From Defluviitalea raffinosedens (GTDB lineage: Bacteria; Bacillota; Clostridia; Lachnospirales; Defluviitaleaceae): a DNA stretch of 34,127 nucleotides. This document shows positions 15,937 to 27,049 of this stretch, piece after piece. The notes under the pieces were generated by a model, which searched no databases, was not told the DNA's origin, and worked only from the letters and a program-made list of their open reading frames with translations. Each line of letters opens with the position of its first letter. Position 1 is the first letter of the stretch. The DNA lies in NCBI RefSeq assembly GCF_016908775.1, contig NZ_JAFBEP010000028.1, positions 1 to 34,127 on the forward strand, given 5' to 3'. Both the position numbers and the translations under genes were made by a program.

Positions 15937-15973
15937 CTAAAAAGGATTACCAATAGATGGTAATCCTTTTTTT
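15937..15973. terminator. Bidirectional terminator between nrdJ and yunB
   Basis: A 13-bp stem (AAAAAGGATTACC, 15939-15951, with 15959-15971, loop of 7) carries its own A- and T-runs. It serves nrdJ on plus and yunB on minus. Confidence 0.9.
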
Positions 15974-16712
15974 ACTGTACATAAGGATATTCGAAATCTA
16001 TAGGGTCTTCAAAAGGATCTTGAAGGTCTGCATCCAGGGTACTGTCTTTAGTGGTATCCACATAGCTGGGAGGTACTTTTCCGCTCAGAACTTTATCCAA
16101 TAAAATAACTTTTCTTGTTACTCTTATCTGTTCCGACGCCAGGGGGACAACTACCTGAACCCTTGTATCCACATTAAGCCATACAGTATGATTGATTTGG
16201 TTAATTCCCGTTGAACGAAATTCCTTATCATAATTAATCGTGGCATCACCGGCTGGAAGTACTTTAATGTTTAATTTAGGCCCAATATTGGCAAAAATCT
16301 TACTGTCAGTTAAACTGCCTAAGGGAATCGCCAGAGAAGTTTCTGAAAGACTTTCAAGTTCTTTCGATATTCCTACTACTATATCCGCACATAATTCATT
16401 GATCTTCGGTGAATTAATTGTCCATGAGACTATGTTGCCATTTTCATCATAATCGTATATAACCAAGTCTTGCACAGTGATATTATTATCTTTAAAGGCG
16501 TTATTGACTGCTCGACTGATTGCATCCGTAGCTATTGCATTGGCTTTGATATGTGCCATCGTCATAACTGTAGGCATAATTTGCCGATCTAATCTTATAT
16601 ATATAAAAGCAAACAATGTACATATAATCAAAATGAAGATCAATATTTTCAATTTTAAAAGTGCTTTCTTTCTATATTTTTTTGGCTTTTTACCCCTTAG
16701 GCTTTTTCTCAT
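15972..16712 (-). CDS. yunB: Sporulation protein YunB
   Basis: The 246-residue protein has a basic N-terminus (MRKSLRGKKPKKYRKK), one membrane segment at about 20-40, and an extracytoplasmic domain. It has YunB family features such as the AHIKANAIATDAISRAVN stretch and GINQINHTVWLNVDTRV. YunB is a SigE-dependent sporulation protein of unclear biochemical role. The frame is open to 16745, but the ATG at 16712 is directly preceded by AGGGGGGAT. Monocistronic; convergent with nrdJ and divergent from the penicillin-binding protein gene. I could not identify a SigE promoter with confidence. Confidence 0.88.
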   Translation of the reverse strand: MRKSLRGKKPKKYRKKALLKLKILIFILIICTLFAFIYIRLDRQIMPTVMTMAHIKANAIATDAISRAVNNAFKDNNITVQDLVIYDYDENGNIVSWTINSPKINELCADIVVGISKELESLSETSLAIPLGSLTDSKIFANIGPKLNIKVLPAGDATINYDKEFRSTGINQINHTVWLNVDTRVQVVVPLASEQIRVTRKVILLDKVLSGKVPPSYVDTTKDSTLDADLQDPFEDPIDFEYPYVQ

Positions 16713-16783
16713 CGGATCCCCCCTTATATATAATTTATGCGACATTTTGTAAAAGGTGCATAAAATAAATACTATAATTTCTC

Positions 16784-16812
16784 TTTTGTATCTATGGGTA
16801 ATCTGCTATAAT
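16784..16812 (+). promoter_or_regulatory. Promoter of the class A PBP gene
   Basis: TATAAT (16807-16812) preceded by TG (extended -10), with a weak -35 TTTTGT (16784-16789) at 17 bp. A 7-bp inverted repeat ATGGGTA/TACCCAT (16794-16800, 16839-16845) flanks the -10, of unknown meaning. Confidence 0.6.
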
Positions 16813-16895
16813 AGTTAAGAATAATTTTGCTCCATTCATACCCATGATACAGACAGACATAAATGTTTACTGTATCTCAATAAGGAGGCTTACAT

Positions 16896-19634
16896 ATGAA
16901 CTTTTCAAAAGAATCCAATGATAAAAAGAAAAGTGCCATTAATTCTAAGAATAAAAAAGTCAAAAAACGTCTTAGCATTATTATATTTCGCATCATCTTT
17001 GTTATCATGATCTTTGGGGCATTCGCTGCTGTTGGAGGAGGACTGGGTGTATTTCTTGGAATTGTTAATACAGCTCCAGACATAAAAGATATTAAACTGT
17101 CCCCCAAAGAATATACTTCTATCATTTATGATCTGAACGGAAATGAAATCGATCGTCTGCATGGTGACGAAAACAGGGTTTATGCAGAACTGGACCAAAT
17201 ACCTAAGCATTTGCAGCAAGCATTTATTGCCATAGAAGACGAACGATTCTATTCCCACAACGGAATAGATCTTAAAGGTATTTTAAGAGCAGTAGTCGTA
17301 AATATCAAAGAACATTCTTTCAGCGAAGGTGCCAGTACCATTACCCAGCAGCTCATTAAAAACAGAGTGCTCACCACAGAGAAAAAAATCGAAAGAAAAC
17401 TGCAGGAGCAATATTTGGCTATTCAGCTTGAAAAAATCTATGATAAAGACCAAATACTGGAATGGTATCTCAATGAAATTGGATTAGGCCATGGACTAAA
17501 CGGTGTACAGGCAGCAGCCAACAGATATTTCAACAAAGATGTATCTGAATTAACCTTAGCAGAAAGTGCGGTTATTGCAGCGATTACACAAAATCCTTCC
17601 CGATACAGTCCAATCAACCATCCGGAGAACAATCGTGAAAGACAGAAAATAGTCTTGCTGAAAATGCTTGAACAGAGATATATTACCCAAAGTGAGTATG
17701 ACGAAGCAATTAATGAAGATGTATATTCAAAAGTTCAAGAAACCAGTCAGCAATATGTAGAAGATTCCAAACACTCATATTATGTTGACCAAATTATCGA
17801 AAGTGTTATTAATGATTTACAGATTAAGAAGGGTTATACAGCAACAGAAGCCACCAATATGCTTTACAGCGGTGGATTAAGCATCTATACGCCATTTAAC
17901 CAGGAAATGCAAAGGATCGTGGATAAATATTATGCAATGGATGAATTCTACCCTCCTAAATCTTACGAATTAAAAGTTGTATATAATGTATCCATAGAAA
18001 GACCCGATGGCACTCAAAAGCACCTGGCTGGAGAAGGTATCATAGCCAGTGAAGATGAAATTGAAGATTTTAAAGCACAAAAAATAGAAGACTGGGGAAT
18101 AACTGAAAGAGATAAAATCATAAAAGAACAGGTCTATACCATCCCTCAGCCTCAATCTGCAATGGTGATCATGGACTATCATAACGGGCATGTATTAGCT
18201 ATCGCAGGAGGAAGAGGCGAAAAAATCGGTAATCTGATGTTTAATCGTGCAACCCATGCAAAACGTCAACCCGGTTCAGCCTTTAAAGTATTGGCAGCTT
18301 ACGCTCCTGCCCTTGATACAGGAAAAGTAACTCCAGGCACTGTAATCGATGATGTACCTTTACAAGTAAAGGATGGTTCATCCAAAAAGTATATTAATAA
18401 CTGGACGGGAAGATATGAAGGTCTCAGCACAGTAAGAGAAGGTATCTATAATTCTATGAACGTTTTAGCTGTTAAAACCTTAATAGACACTGGCATAGAT
18501 ACCAGTTTCGATTACCTTCAGCATTTTGGATTTACAACTCTTATAGATCATGAAGAGCGAAATGGCAGAGTATTTACGGATAAAAACCCTGTACTTGCTC
18601 TTGGAGGTATTACCGATGGCGTTACGCCTCTGGAACTTACAGCAGCTTATGCTACCATTGCAAACAACGGGGTATATAATGAACCCGTATTTTATACTAA
18701 AATATTAGACCATGACGGAAATCTTCTAATAGACAATACACCACAGCAACGCAGAGTATTAAAAGAAACTACAGCTTTCCTTCTTACCGACATGATGAAA
18801 GATGTAATTACCAGAGGAACTGGTACTCTTGCCCGTTTTAAAAACATCAATATGCCTATTGCCGGAAAAACAGGTACTACTTCCGATGATAAAGACCTTG
18901 TCTTTGTAGGATATACACCTTATTATGCAGCCGGAATCTGGTTAGGACATGATACTCCGAAAAAAATGCGTTATGATAAGAGCTATCATAATTTGCTCTG
19001 GTCTGCAATAATGGAAGAAATCCATAAAGAACTTCCTATAAAGAAATTTGAAGTACCAAGCGGAATCGTACAAGCGAGAATATGTACCGAATCAGGCAAA
19101 CTGGCTACCTCTACCTGTGAACATGATCCAAGGGGATCTACTGCAAAATATGAGTATTTTGAACAAGGTACCCAGCCTAAAGAATACTGTGATGTTCATA
19201 AAGTAGAAAAAGTATGTACTGTATCCGGATTACTTGCCAATGAATACTGTCCGGAAGAAACCGTTAAAGAAAAAGTATTTATTGTAAGACCAGTGCCTTA
19301 CGTTCCAGCAAGCTCGAACGGTCCATATCCAGCAGATGCTCAATATGAACTTCCTGTTTCTAAAGAAAAGTCATCTTGTAATGTTCACGGACCAAATTCA
19401 AGTTCAAATACTGATCCAAATAATTCTGATGGATTTACAATCCCGGAAGCAGATAACAATGGCGTTATAACTCTTCCTGGAAACGGCGGAAACACTGGTA
19501 ACACCGGAAATTCCGGAAACAGCGGAAACACTGGCTCTCCAACTCCAGGTACACCGCCTGATACAACCACACCGGATTCCAGCATTACTGATACTCCAAG
19601 CAGCATGGATGATTTTTATGTTCCGTTGCCTTAA
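16896..19634 (+). CDS. Class A penicillin-binding protein (PBP1a-type)
   Basis: A bifunctional peptidoglycan polymerase and crosslinker. The 912-residue protein has a cytoplasmic basic tail, a signal-anchor at about 27-57, and a GT51 glycosyltransferase domain (about 75-240) with EDERFYSHNGID (Glu114) and GASTITQQL (145-153). The transpeptidase domain has SAFK (Ser461), SMN (520-522) and KTGT (658-661), so all catalytic motifs are intact. After about residue 710 come two cysteine-containing repeats (ATSTCEHD and LANEYCPEE regions), and the tail from about 855 is Gly/Asn/Thr/Pro-rich and low complexity. AAGGAGG precedes the ATG. Confidence 0.95.
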   Translation: MNFSKESNDKKKSAINSKNKKVKKRLSIIIFRIIFVIMIFGAFAAVGGGLGVFLGIVNTAPDIKDIKLSPKEYTSIIYDLNGNEIDRLHGDENRVYAELDQIPKHLQQAFIAIEDERFYSHNGIDLKGILRAVVVNIKEHSFSEGASTITQQLIKNRVLTTEKKIERKLQEQYLAIQLEKIYDKDQILEWYLNEIGLGHGLNGVQAAANRYFNKDVSELTLAESAVIAAITQNPSRYSPINHPENNRERQKIVLLKMLEQRYITQSEYDEAINEDVYSKVQETSQQYVEDSKHSYYVDQIIESVINDLQIKKGYTATEATNMLYSGGLSIYTPFNQEMQRIVDKYYAMDEFYPPKSYELKVVYNVSIERPDGTQKHLAGEGIIASEDEIEDFKAQKIEDWGITERDKIIKEQVYTIPQPQSAMVIMDYHNGHVLAIAGGRGEKIGNLMFNRATHAKRQPGSAFKVLAAYAPALDTGKVTPGTVIDDVPLQVKDGSSKKYINNWTGRYEGLSTVREGIYNSMNVLAVKTLIDTGIDTSFDYLQHFGFTTLIDHEERNGRVFTDKNPVLALGGITDGVTPLELTAAYATIANNGVYNEPVFYTKILDHDGNLLIDNTPQQRRVLKETTAFLLTDMMKDVITRGTGTLARFKNINMPIAGKTGTTSDDKDLVFVGYTPYYAAGIWLGHDTPKKMRYDKSYHNLLWSAIMEEIHKELPIKKFEVPSGIVQARICTESGKLATSTCEHDPRGSTAKYEYFEQGTQPKEYCDVHKVEKVCTVSGLLANEYCPEETVKEKVFIVRPVPYVPASSNGPYPADAQYELPVSKEKSSCNVHGPNSSSNTDPNNSDGFTIPEADNNGVITLPGNGGNTGNTGNSGNSGNTGSPTPGTPPDTTTPDSSITDTPSSMDDFYVPLP

Positions 19635-19671
19635 AAAATAACCCTCATTCTCTGCGAATGAGGGTTATTCT
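19635..19671. terminator. Bidirectional terminator between the PBP gene and spoVAE
   Basis: A perfect 14-bp stem (19637-19650 with 19656-19669, loop TCTGC). It overlaps the stop codon of the minus-strand spoVAE. Confidence 0.9.
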
Positions 19672-20021
19672 TTTGCTTTTGGATTAAAAATAAGTGCTGA
19701 TAAATAGGCAAACACAATTGCTGCGGTAATTCCAGCAGCAGTTGCCTTTAATCCTCCTGTAAATGCACCTCTTAAACCTACCTTCTCTACCTCTTCGATT
19801 GCACCTTTTGCCAGGGCATATCCAAACCCGGGCAAAGGAACTGTTGCGCCTGCTCCAGCGAATTTTACTATAGGTTCATAAAGCCCAATACCATGCAGAG
19901 CTGCTCCTAAAGTAACAAACAGTACTAAAATTCTGCCGGACATTAATTTTGTCTTATCTATTAATAATTGTCCTATGACACATATAATTCCACCTACAAT
20001 AAATGCTTTTATATAATCCAT
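19665..20021 (-). CDS. spoVAE: Stage V sporulation protein AE
   Basis: SpoVA proteins form the inner-spore-membrane channel for dipicolinate. The 118-residue protein is hydrophobic with three to four membrane segments and the family motif KFAGAGATVPLPGFGYALA, shared with SpoVAC. It corresponds to SpoVAE(b). TAGGAGG precedes the ATG. Last gene of the spoVA operon; no spoVAEA or spoVAF follows. Confidence 0.95.
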   Translation of the reverse strand: MDYIKAFIVGGIICVIGQLLIDKTKLMSGRILVLFVTLGAALHGIGLYEPIVKFAGAGATVPLPGFGYALAKGAIEEVEKVGLRGAFTGGLKATAAGITAAIVFAYLSALIFNPKAKE

Positions 20022-20031
20022 ACAACTCCTC

Positions 20032-21048
20032 CTATGCCCATTTATTATCTATAACAACTGCATGAGCGATACCTGGAATCGATTCACCCTGCTGTGTACT
20101 TCCTGGACTCATTAATGCACCAGTTGGAATAAATAAAATGCGATTCCATTTATTATTTTGCATTTCTTTATACAAATATCCTGCGAATGTTACAGCAGAA
20201 CATCCACAGCCGCTTCCTCCGGCATGAGTATCCTGAGTCACAGGATCAAATATTTCTATTCCACAGTCGGAGAAAACTTTTTCGATATCATAATTACTTC
20301 TTCTGACCAATTCAAGAGTTAATTCTTTTCCAATTGAACCCAAATCGCCTGTAATGATCAAATCATAATCCTCTGGGCTTCGACCAGTATCCTGAAAATG
20401 AGTGATGATCGTATCTGCGGCTGCCGGAGCCATGGCAGCTCCCATATTATTGGGGTCTTTGATGCCCAAATCCACAATCTTACCTGTTGTAACATGGGTA
20501 ATATATGGACCAGTACCATTCTTTGCAAGTACTACTGCTCCACTTCCTGTTACAGTCCATGAAGCTGTAAGAGGCCTTTGAGTACCTAATTCCAGCGGAA
20601 ATCTAAATTGCTTTTCAGAACCACAGAAATGACTGGATGCTTCTGCTACAACATAATCTGCGAAACCTCCATCAATCACCATAGCTCCTAATGACATGGA
20701 TTCTGACATCGTTGAACAAGCTCCAAAAAGCCCAAAAAACGGAATATTCAAACCTCTGATTCCAAAAGTACTGGCTGTGAGCTGATTGAGTAAATCTCCT
20801 GCGAATATATAATTGATATCTTCCGGAGTTAAATGAGCTTTTTCGATTACTCTCTCAATTGTTTTCCTTACAATTTTACTTTCAGCCTTTTCCCAGCTGT
20901 CTTCACCCCATAATGGGTCATGAAGTACTACATCAAAATAACTAGCCAAAGGGCCTTTCCCTTCTTTAGGTCCTACTGTTGATGCTGTTGCAATAATACT
21001 GGGAGGCGAATCGAATTTAATGGTTTGTTTTCCCATGCGCTTTGACAT
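20032..21048 (-). CDS. spoVAD: Stage V sporulation protein AD
   Basis: The dipicolinate-binding, thiolase-fold subunit of the SpoVA channel complex. The 338-residue protein has GACSTMSES, the TASWTVTGSGAVVL block and GSGCGCSAV near the C-terminus. AGGAAGG lies before the ATG. It lies between spoVAC and spoVAE with short gaps, as in Bacillus and Clostridia. Confidence 0.97.
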   Translation of the reverse strand: MSKRMGKQTIKFDSPPSIIATASTVGPKEGKGPLASYFDVVLHDPLWGEDSWEKAESKIVRKTIERVIEKAHLTPEDINYIFAGDLLNQLTASTFGIRGLNIPFFGLFGACSTMSESMSLGAMVIDGGFADYVVAEASSHFCGSEKQFRFPLELGTQRPLTASWTVTGSGAVVLAKNGTGPYITHVTTGKIVDLGIKDPNNMGAAMAPAAADTIITHFQDTGRSPEDYDLIITGDLGSIGKELTLELVRRSNYDIEKVFSDCGIEIFDPVTQDTHAGGSGCGCSAVTFAGYLYKEMQNNKWNRILFIPTGALMSPGSTQQGESIPGIAHAVVIDNKWA

Positions 21049-21063
21049 AATGATTCCACCTTC

Positions 21064-21507
21064 CTATATAAAATAATGTATAATACCGACAATCACCGAT
21101 GCAATCACACCATATACAATAACGGGGCCTGCAATGGTAAACATTCTTGCACCCACTCCAAATACATATCCTTCCTTTTTAAATTCAATAGCAGGAGATA
21201 CCATGGAGTTGGCAAAGCCGGTAATAGGTACAATGGACCCCGCTCCGGCATATTTCCCTATAGAATCATAAATATCCAAGCCTGTTAAAAGAATTCCTAA
21301 AAACACCAGAGTGATCGTTGTAAGCATGGATGCCTCATCCTGGTTATATCCAAAACTTTTAATAATATTTGTAATAAGTTCTCCAATAGTGCAAATGAGT
21401 CCTCCAACCCAGAATGCTCTGGCACAATCCCGGACTGTATTGGATTTGGGAGAGACTTTCTCTACCAGTTGCTCATATTCTTTTTTCATGTCTTGCATTT
21501 GATCCAT
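21064..21507 (-). CDS. spoVAC: Stage V sporulation protein AC
   Basis: Mechanosensitive-channel-like subunit of the SpoVA complex. The 147 residues comprise a polar N-terminus (about 1-25), then four hydrophobic segments and the KYAGAGSIVPITGFANSM motif that mirrors SpoVAE. GAGGAAG lies before the ATG. Confidence 0.96.
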   Translation of the reverse strand: MDQMQDMKKEYEQLVEKVSPKSNTVRDCARAFWVGGLICTIGELITNIIKSFGYNQDEASMLTTITLVFLGILLTGLDIYDSIGKYAGAGSIVPITGFANSMVSPAIEFKKEGYVFGVGARMFTIAGPVIVYGVIASVIVGIIHYFI

Positions 21508-21530
21508 ATATCTTCCTCGCTTTCAGATCA

Positions 21531-21962
21531 TTATTTGTATTGAATAAAACCTGGAATAATCCAATATATCAAAGATCCAACTGCCTTTCCTACAGCAACG
21601 CTAATCAAAAAGAAGCCAATTCCTTTTTTAATGATTACTCTTCTGGCTATAATCGGTATAACATCCAGGATTTCAGCTAATGATACAGCCAAGCATCCTA
21701 CAAAAATACCAAAAGAAAATCCTATGATACTTGATCCAATGTTTCCGATGGGAATTCGTATATCCCAAATCATTGTAAGGCTTCCTAAAATACCGCCTAA
21801 AATGATAACATTCTCATATAAAATTACGTATTTATTGGTTTTCGTTTTTTGCATGAGTCTTGGAATAATACCTATAATCGCTATAAAAGCAAATACTCCA
21901 CCGGCTATAACTACCCCACCGCTAAATCCAACCAAAACAGACAATAATCTACCCCAAAACAT
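21531..21962 (-). CDS. spoVAB: Stage V sporulation protein AB
   Basis: The 143-residue membrane protein has four to five hydrophobic segments, GFSGGVVIAGGVFAFI at the start and GCLAVSLAEILDVIP in the middle, as in SpoVAB. The ATG overlaps the spoVAA stop by one base (TAATG), suggesting coupled translation. SpoVAB is needed for full dipicolinate uptake in Bacillus. Confidence 0.92.
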   Translation of the reverse strand: MFWGRLLSVLVGFSGGVVIAGGVFAFIAIIGIIPRLMQKTKTNKYVILYENVIILGGILGSLTMIWDIRIPIGNIGSSIIGFSFGIFVGCLAVSLAEILDVIPIIARRVIIKKGIGFFLISVAVGKAVGSLIYWIIPGFIQYK

Positions 21963-22579
21963 TATTTATTTCTCCTTTTCTCTTCGATAATGCTGTCAAT
22001 AATGCAATCTTCTACACTGTCTTCATACGTATCCATTTCTACTTCAATAGGTGTGGGGTCATCAGTTATTTTCTTAGAAGAAAAATGGTTAAAAAAAACG
22101 ATAATGCCTACAGCAATACCGATGGAATAAGGTACTTGTATCCAATAAGGTTGATCCGTTTGAATTCCTGTAAACATTTTATACAGTTGCCTCAATACAT
22201 CGGGAAGCGCTGCGTCTGTATGAAATGTCATTATTGCAATGCCCCCACCGGCAAATAAAATGCAACACACACTAAGTACTTTTAAAAAGGTTAGAATACC
22301 ATTTTCTTTATTTTCATTGGGAGAATATTCTATAATACTATGTGTTTCTCCGACATTGTCCACATCAATATCTGGATACTCTTTATGGATGGCTTTTATG
22401 ATGTCTATAATAGAAATTACATAATTTTTCTTCTTGTTTTCCTGTATTTTCAACACCTGAATCTTTTCAAGTGAATTTTCGATTGAAACGGGAGCAGCGA
22501 TCTCAGCAATATCTTTAATGGTAATATTCCTTTTATTATAGATGGTTGTTTTTTTATACGGCTTTATATAAACTGTCAT
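21962..22579 (-). CDS. spoVAA: Stage V sporulation protein AA
   Basis: The 205-residue protein has a cytoplasmic N-terminal domain (about 1-105) and two membrane segments (about 113-135 and 160-180), then an acidic C-terminal tail, as in SpoVAA. The frame extends to 22594, but the ATG at 22579 lies 8 bases after GGAGG and starts at the typical MTVYIKP. It overlaps the upstream 61-aa ORF by 26 bases, implying translational coupling. Confidence 0.9.
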   Translation of the reverse strand: MTVYIKPYKKTTIYNKRNITIKDIAEIAAPVSIENSLEKIQVLKIQENKKKNYVISIIDIIKAIHKEYPDIDVDNVGETHSIIEYSPNENKENGILTFLKVLSVCCILFAGGGIAIMTFHTDAALPDVLRQLYKMFTGIQTDQPYWIQVPYSIGIAVGIIVFFNHFSSKKITDDPTPIEVEMDTYEDSVEDCIIDSIIEEKRRNK

Positions 22580-22739
22580 AGGGCAAGCCTCCATAATCGC
22601 TTTGAATGCTCTTTACATATACTCCCTTTGAAGGAACAGGCTGATTTGAAAAGGACATATAGATCCATGCTGCCAGTGCTCCTACCATTAAAACCAGCAA
22701 AAGGATTATTATGCCTCCCCAAGTTTTTCTCTTAACCAT
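22554..22739 (-). CDS. Small single-pass membrane protein heading the spoVA operon
   Basis: 61 residues: basic N-terminus MVKRK, one strongly hydrophobic segment (about 8-29), then a short outward-facing domain ending DYGGLPYDSLYKAV. AAGGTGAG precedes the ATG. Its last 26 bases overlap the start of spoVAA, so it is very likely translated and co-regulated with spoVA. I recognise no family. A forespore function is inferred from position only. Confidence 0.7.
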   Translation of the reverse strand: MVKRKTWGGIIILLLVLMVGALAAWIYMSFSNQPVPSKGVYVKSIQSDYGGLPYDSLYKAV

Positions 22740-22874
22740 TTTCTCACCTTCCTTCTATAATTCATTCTTTATTTTTTGATATTTTTTGAAAACATATTCT
22801 AGCAAGAGATACCATTAAATTTAATCAAGTTAATCAATTTATCCATAAATTTCAAAATCCTTTTCATCATGTAA

Positions 22875-24748
<1,874 letters not shown>

Positions 24749-24765
24749 CTGCCCACCTCTTTTGG

Positions 24766-25197
24766 CTATTCCAAGCTACGCAGTTTTTTTCTCATTCGAA
24801 CGATTGTTCCTTTGTCTTTTTCAGATTCTACTTCTACTTCATCCATAAATGTTTCCATCATCGTAAATCCCATACCTGAACGTTCCAACTCCGGCTTGGA
24901 AGTGTATAATGGCTCTCTTGCCTGCTCAATATCTTCAATGCCTACCCCCTCGTCCACAACGGTGATTTCAACGACATTGTCAGAAATATCACAGCTTACA
25001 GTAATAATACCTTCCTGGTTTTCATATCCGTGAATAACTGCATTGGTAACAGCCTCTGAAACTGCAGTTTTAATATCTGATATTTCTTCCAGTGTAGGAT
25101 CCAGCTGAGATACAAAAGCTGCTACTGCAACCCGTGCAAAGGCTTCATTTTGTGATTTGCTAACAAATGATACTTTCATTGAATTTTGATATTGCAT
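24766..25197 (-). CDS. spoIIAB: Anti-sigma-F factor and serine kinase SpoIIAB
   Basis: Binds and inhibits sigma-F and phosphorylates SpoIIAA. The 143-residue GHKL ATPase has the N-box [13 protein letters not shown], the [10 protein letters not shown]1-type box and the [12 protein letters not shown] lid region. It is located between spoIIAA and sigF, the conserved order. Length and motifs are normal. Confidence 0.96.
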   Translation of the reverse strand: MQYQNSMKVSFVSKSQNEAFARVAVAAFVSQLDPTLEEISDIKTAVSEAVTNAVIHGYENQEGIITVSCDISDNVVEITVVDEGVGIEDIEQAREPLYTSKPELERSGMGFTMMETFMDEVEVESEKDKGTIVRMRKKLRSLE

Positions 25198-25208
25198 GAT
25201 TATTCCCC

Positions 25209-25547
25209 CTATTGCAGACTTGCTACTGCTTCATCTAAACTTTGGTAATGATTAATGATTTTATACAAACCTGACAGTTGGAAAATTCTATCAATCTGTG
25301 GCTGTACGTTAAAAATACCTACTTGACCTCCCCGTTCTTTGACATTCTTATACCTTCCCATTATGACACCTATTCCGGAGCTATCCATAAATTGAATATC
25401 AGAAAAATCAAATATAATATTTTTCGCATTCTGCCTTTGATATTCCCTGTCTAATTTTTCTCTTATATCTTCAGAAGTATGGTGATCGATTTCTCCTGAA
25501 ATCCTTACTATAAGGCTTCCTTTCTTCATTGAATACTTAATATCCAT
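25209..25547 (-). CDS. spoIIAA: Anti-sigma-F factor antagonist SpoIIAA
   Basis: STAS-domain anti-anti-sigma factor that frees sigma-F when dephosphorylated. The 112-residue protein has [12 protein letters not shown] (18-29) and FMDSSGIG, in which Ser56 corresponds to the phosphorylated Ser58 of Bacillus. First gene of the spoIIA operon, behind a SigH promoter. Confidence 0.96.
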   Translation of the reverse strand: MDIKYSMKKGSLIVRISGEIDHHTSEDIREKLDREYQRQNAKNIIFDFSDIQFMDSSGIGVIMGRYKNVKERGGQVGIFNVQPQIDRIFQLSGLYKIINHYQSLDEAVASLQ

Positions 25548-25612
25548 TGCTTTTCCCCTTTCCTTAGTATTTTCATTGCGTAAAAGTAAGCATAATCATA
25601 GGACTTATGAAT

Positions 25613-25641
25613 ATATTCTCCATAAATTGGATTTTTCCTTT
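25613..25641 (-). promoter_or_regulatory. SigH promoter of the spoIIA operon
   Basis: On the minus strand AAAGGAAAA (25633-25641), 11 bp, GGAGAATAT (25613-25621). Both match the SigH consensus (RNAGGAWWW and RNNGAATWW) at every position. It lies about 65 bp upstream of spoIIAA. Confidence 0.88.
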
Positions 25642-25646
25642 AAAAA

Positions 25647-25679
25647 CAAAAAAATAATACCAAATTTTATTGGTATTAT
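25647..25679 (-). terminator. Terminator of the valS-folC-TPR operon
   Basis: A 10-bp stem (25654-25663 with 25670-25679) followed on the minus strand by a T-run. It sits immediately upstream of the spoIIA SigH promoter and so insulates it. Confidence 0.85.
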
Positions 25680-25683
25680 CTAA

Positions 25684-27036
25684 TTATTGTAAATTATTTA
25701 GCCTTCTTCTTGAGCTATTTGCTCCATCCGTTCCTTTATACTGATCGATGGCTTGTTGATAGCATTCTTTTGCTTTCTCTATATTATTTTCTGCTTCGTA
25801 AATTCTTCCCAGATAATATAAGACATTATCTGAATAATATTGATCCTTAACATAAAGATAAGATTTTTCGAAATTAAGCTTGGCGTTATCATAATCTCCT
25901 TTTGAGTAACTGTTTAATCCAGTGTTATAATGATATCTTCCAGCTTCTTTGAACACCTTACCGGCTAATTGATCATAAACAGTCTTATTTTCTTCTGAAA
26001 TAACATCTAAATCAATGGACATAAGCAAAGAAGCTGCTTCAGCAAAATTACTGCTGTTATATAGTGTCTCTGCCTGGCTTATTTTCTGAGCTTCTTCTAT
26101 GGCATTCTGCTTTTTCTGAAGTTCATCATTGGTTTCTTGCATTGTTGCAAGCTGTTCTTCTAAACTGCTAATGGTTTCCTGACTTTCTCTGGTGATTTTT
26201 GTGATTTCTTCTTCCAGTCTTTGATTTTCAGCATTCAAATCAGCAATTTGCCTGTTAAGGGCATTGGTTTTATCCGGTATGACTAAAATGAATAAAAGCG
26301 CAGCTGTACAAATCGCTCCTACAATAAATCCTGCGATCTGCCCCAAAGGAGAAAAATAAGTTTGGTGCGTGCGTTTCGTCTCATGTTTGCCTACCGTTTT
26401 GGATCTATCATTGGTCTGCGGTCTTACACTGGATTTCAGTTCTTTTTGATATCTTAATGCTTTTGGATTGCTAATATCAATTTCTAAGACCTTTTCTATG
26501 TACGAAAGGGCTTTGGCCTTATCTTTCTCTGCAATATAACATAAAGCCAATAAACAATAAGCTTCTACAAAATTAGGACTTTCCTGAATCGCTTTCTTAA
26601 GCTGGATAATGGCCAGATCTTCACTTCTTTGCCTGATATATTCTATAGCTTGGTTGTACATTCTGATGGAGTCGTTATACAAATCCAATTTCCTTGGATT
26701 GTTTTGAATTTGATTAATATAATCATTGGCGATATTGTCTTCTTTCTTAAAATGAGTACTGATGATCCATTCCGTCAATGCCTGACCAACTTGCCCCATT
26801 TCAAAATAAATCAATCCCAGCAAATTTCTTGCATCTATATTGGTCTTATCAAATTCAATGGCTTTGGTTAATGAATCGATTGCAGCGGTCAATTCTCTGT
26901 TATGGGCTTGTTCTAATCCCTTATTGTATAATCTGCTAGAAATATCTTTTATCTTTCTATATAAGGCAATGTCAAATTGGCATATTGGACATCGATTAGC
27001 TTGTTTGATTTCATTATTGCACGCTGGACAATTCAC
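25684..27036 (-). CDS. Zinc-ribbon, TPR and coiled-coil membrane protein
   Basis: The 450-residue protein has an unusual layout. Cys3-Cys6 and Cys16-Cys19 form a short zinc ribbon. TPR-like helices fill about 30-200. A charged linker precedes one membrane segment (about 231-253), then a coiled coil (about 256-320), then a second set of TPR-like repeats (about 322-450) ending in a YbgF-like pattern (YYLGRIYEAENNIEKAKECYQQAI). No enzymatic motif is seen. The topology suggests the N-terminal ribbon/TPR in the cytoplasm and coiled coil/TPR outside. The start is GTG, 9 bases after GGAG. It follows a 49-aa ORF by 13 bases. Function unknown; a scaffold role is a guess. Confidence 0.85.
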   Translation of the reverse strand: MNCPACNNEIKQANRCPICQFDIALYRKIKDISSRLYNKGLEQAHNRELTAAIDSLTKAIEFDKTNIDARNLLGLIYFEMGQVGQALTEWIISTHFKKEDNIANDYINQIQNNPRKLDLYNDSIRMYNQAIEYIRQRSEDLAIIQLKKAIQESPNFVEAYCLLALCYIAEKDKAKALSYIEKVLEIDISNPKALRYQKELKSSVRPQTNDRSKTVGKHETKRTHQTYFSPLGQIAGFIVGAICTAALLFILVIPDKTNALNRQIADLNAENQRLEEEITKITRESQETISSLEEQLATMQETNDELQKKQNAIEEAQKISQAETLYNSSNFAEAASLLMSIDLDVISEENKTVYDQLAGKVFKEAGRYHYNTGLNSYSKGDYDNAKLNFEKSYLYVKDQYYSDNVLYYLGRIYEAENNIEKAKECYQQAIDQYKGTDGANSSRRRLNNLQ

Positions 27037-27049
27037 ATCAATCTACTCC

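Noticed and set aside
16794-16845. Inverted repeat ATGGGTA/TACCCAT around the PBP promoter as an operator
   Set aside because: Arms are only 7 bp and 38 bp apart; too weak to call as an operator without conservation data.
19385-19606. Minus-strand ORF opposite the PBP tail
   Set aside because: It is antisense to low-complexity coding sequence with no ribosome site; the compositional bias of the PBP tail explains it.
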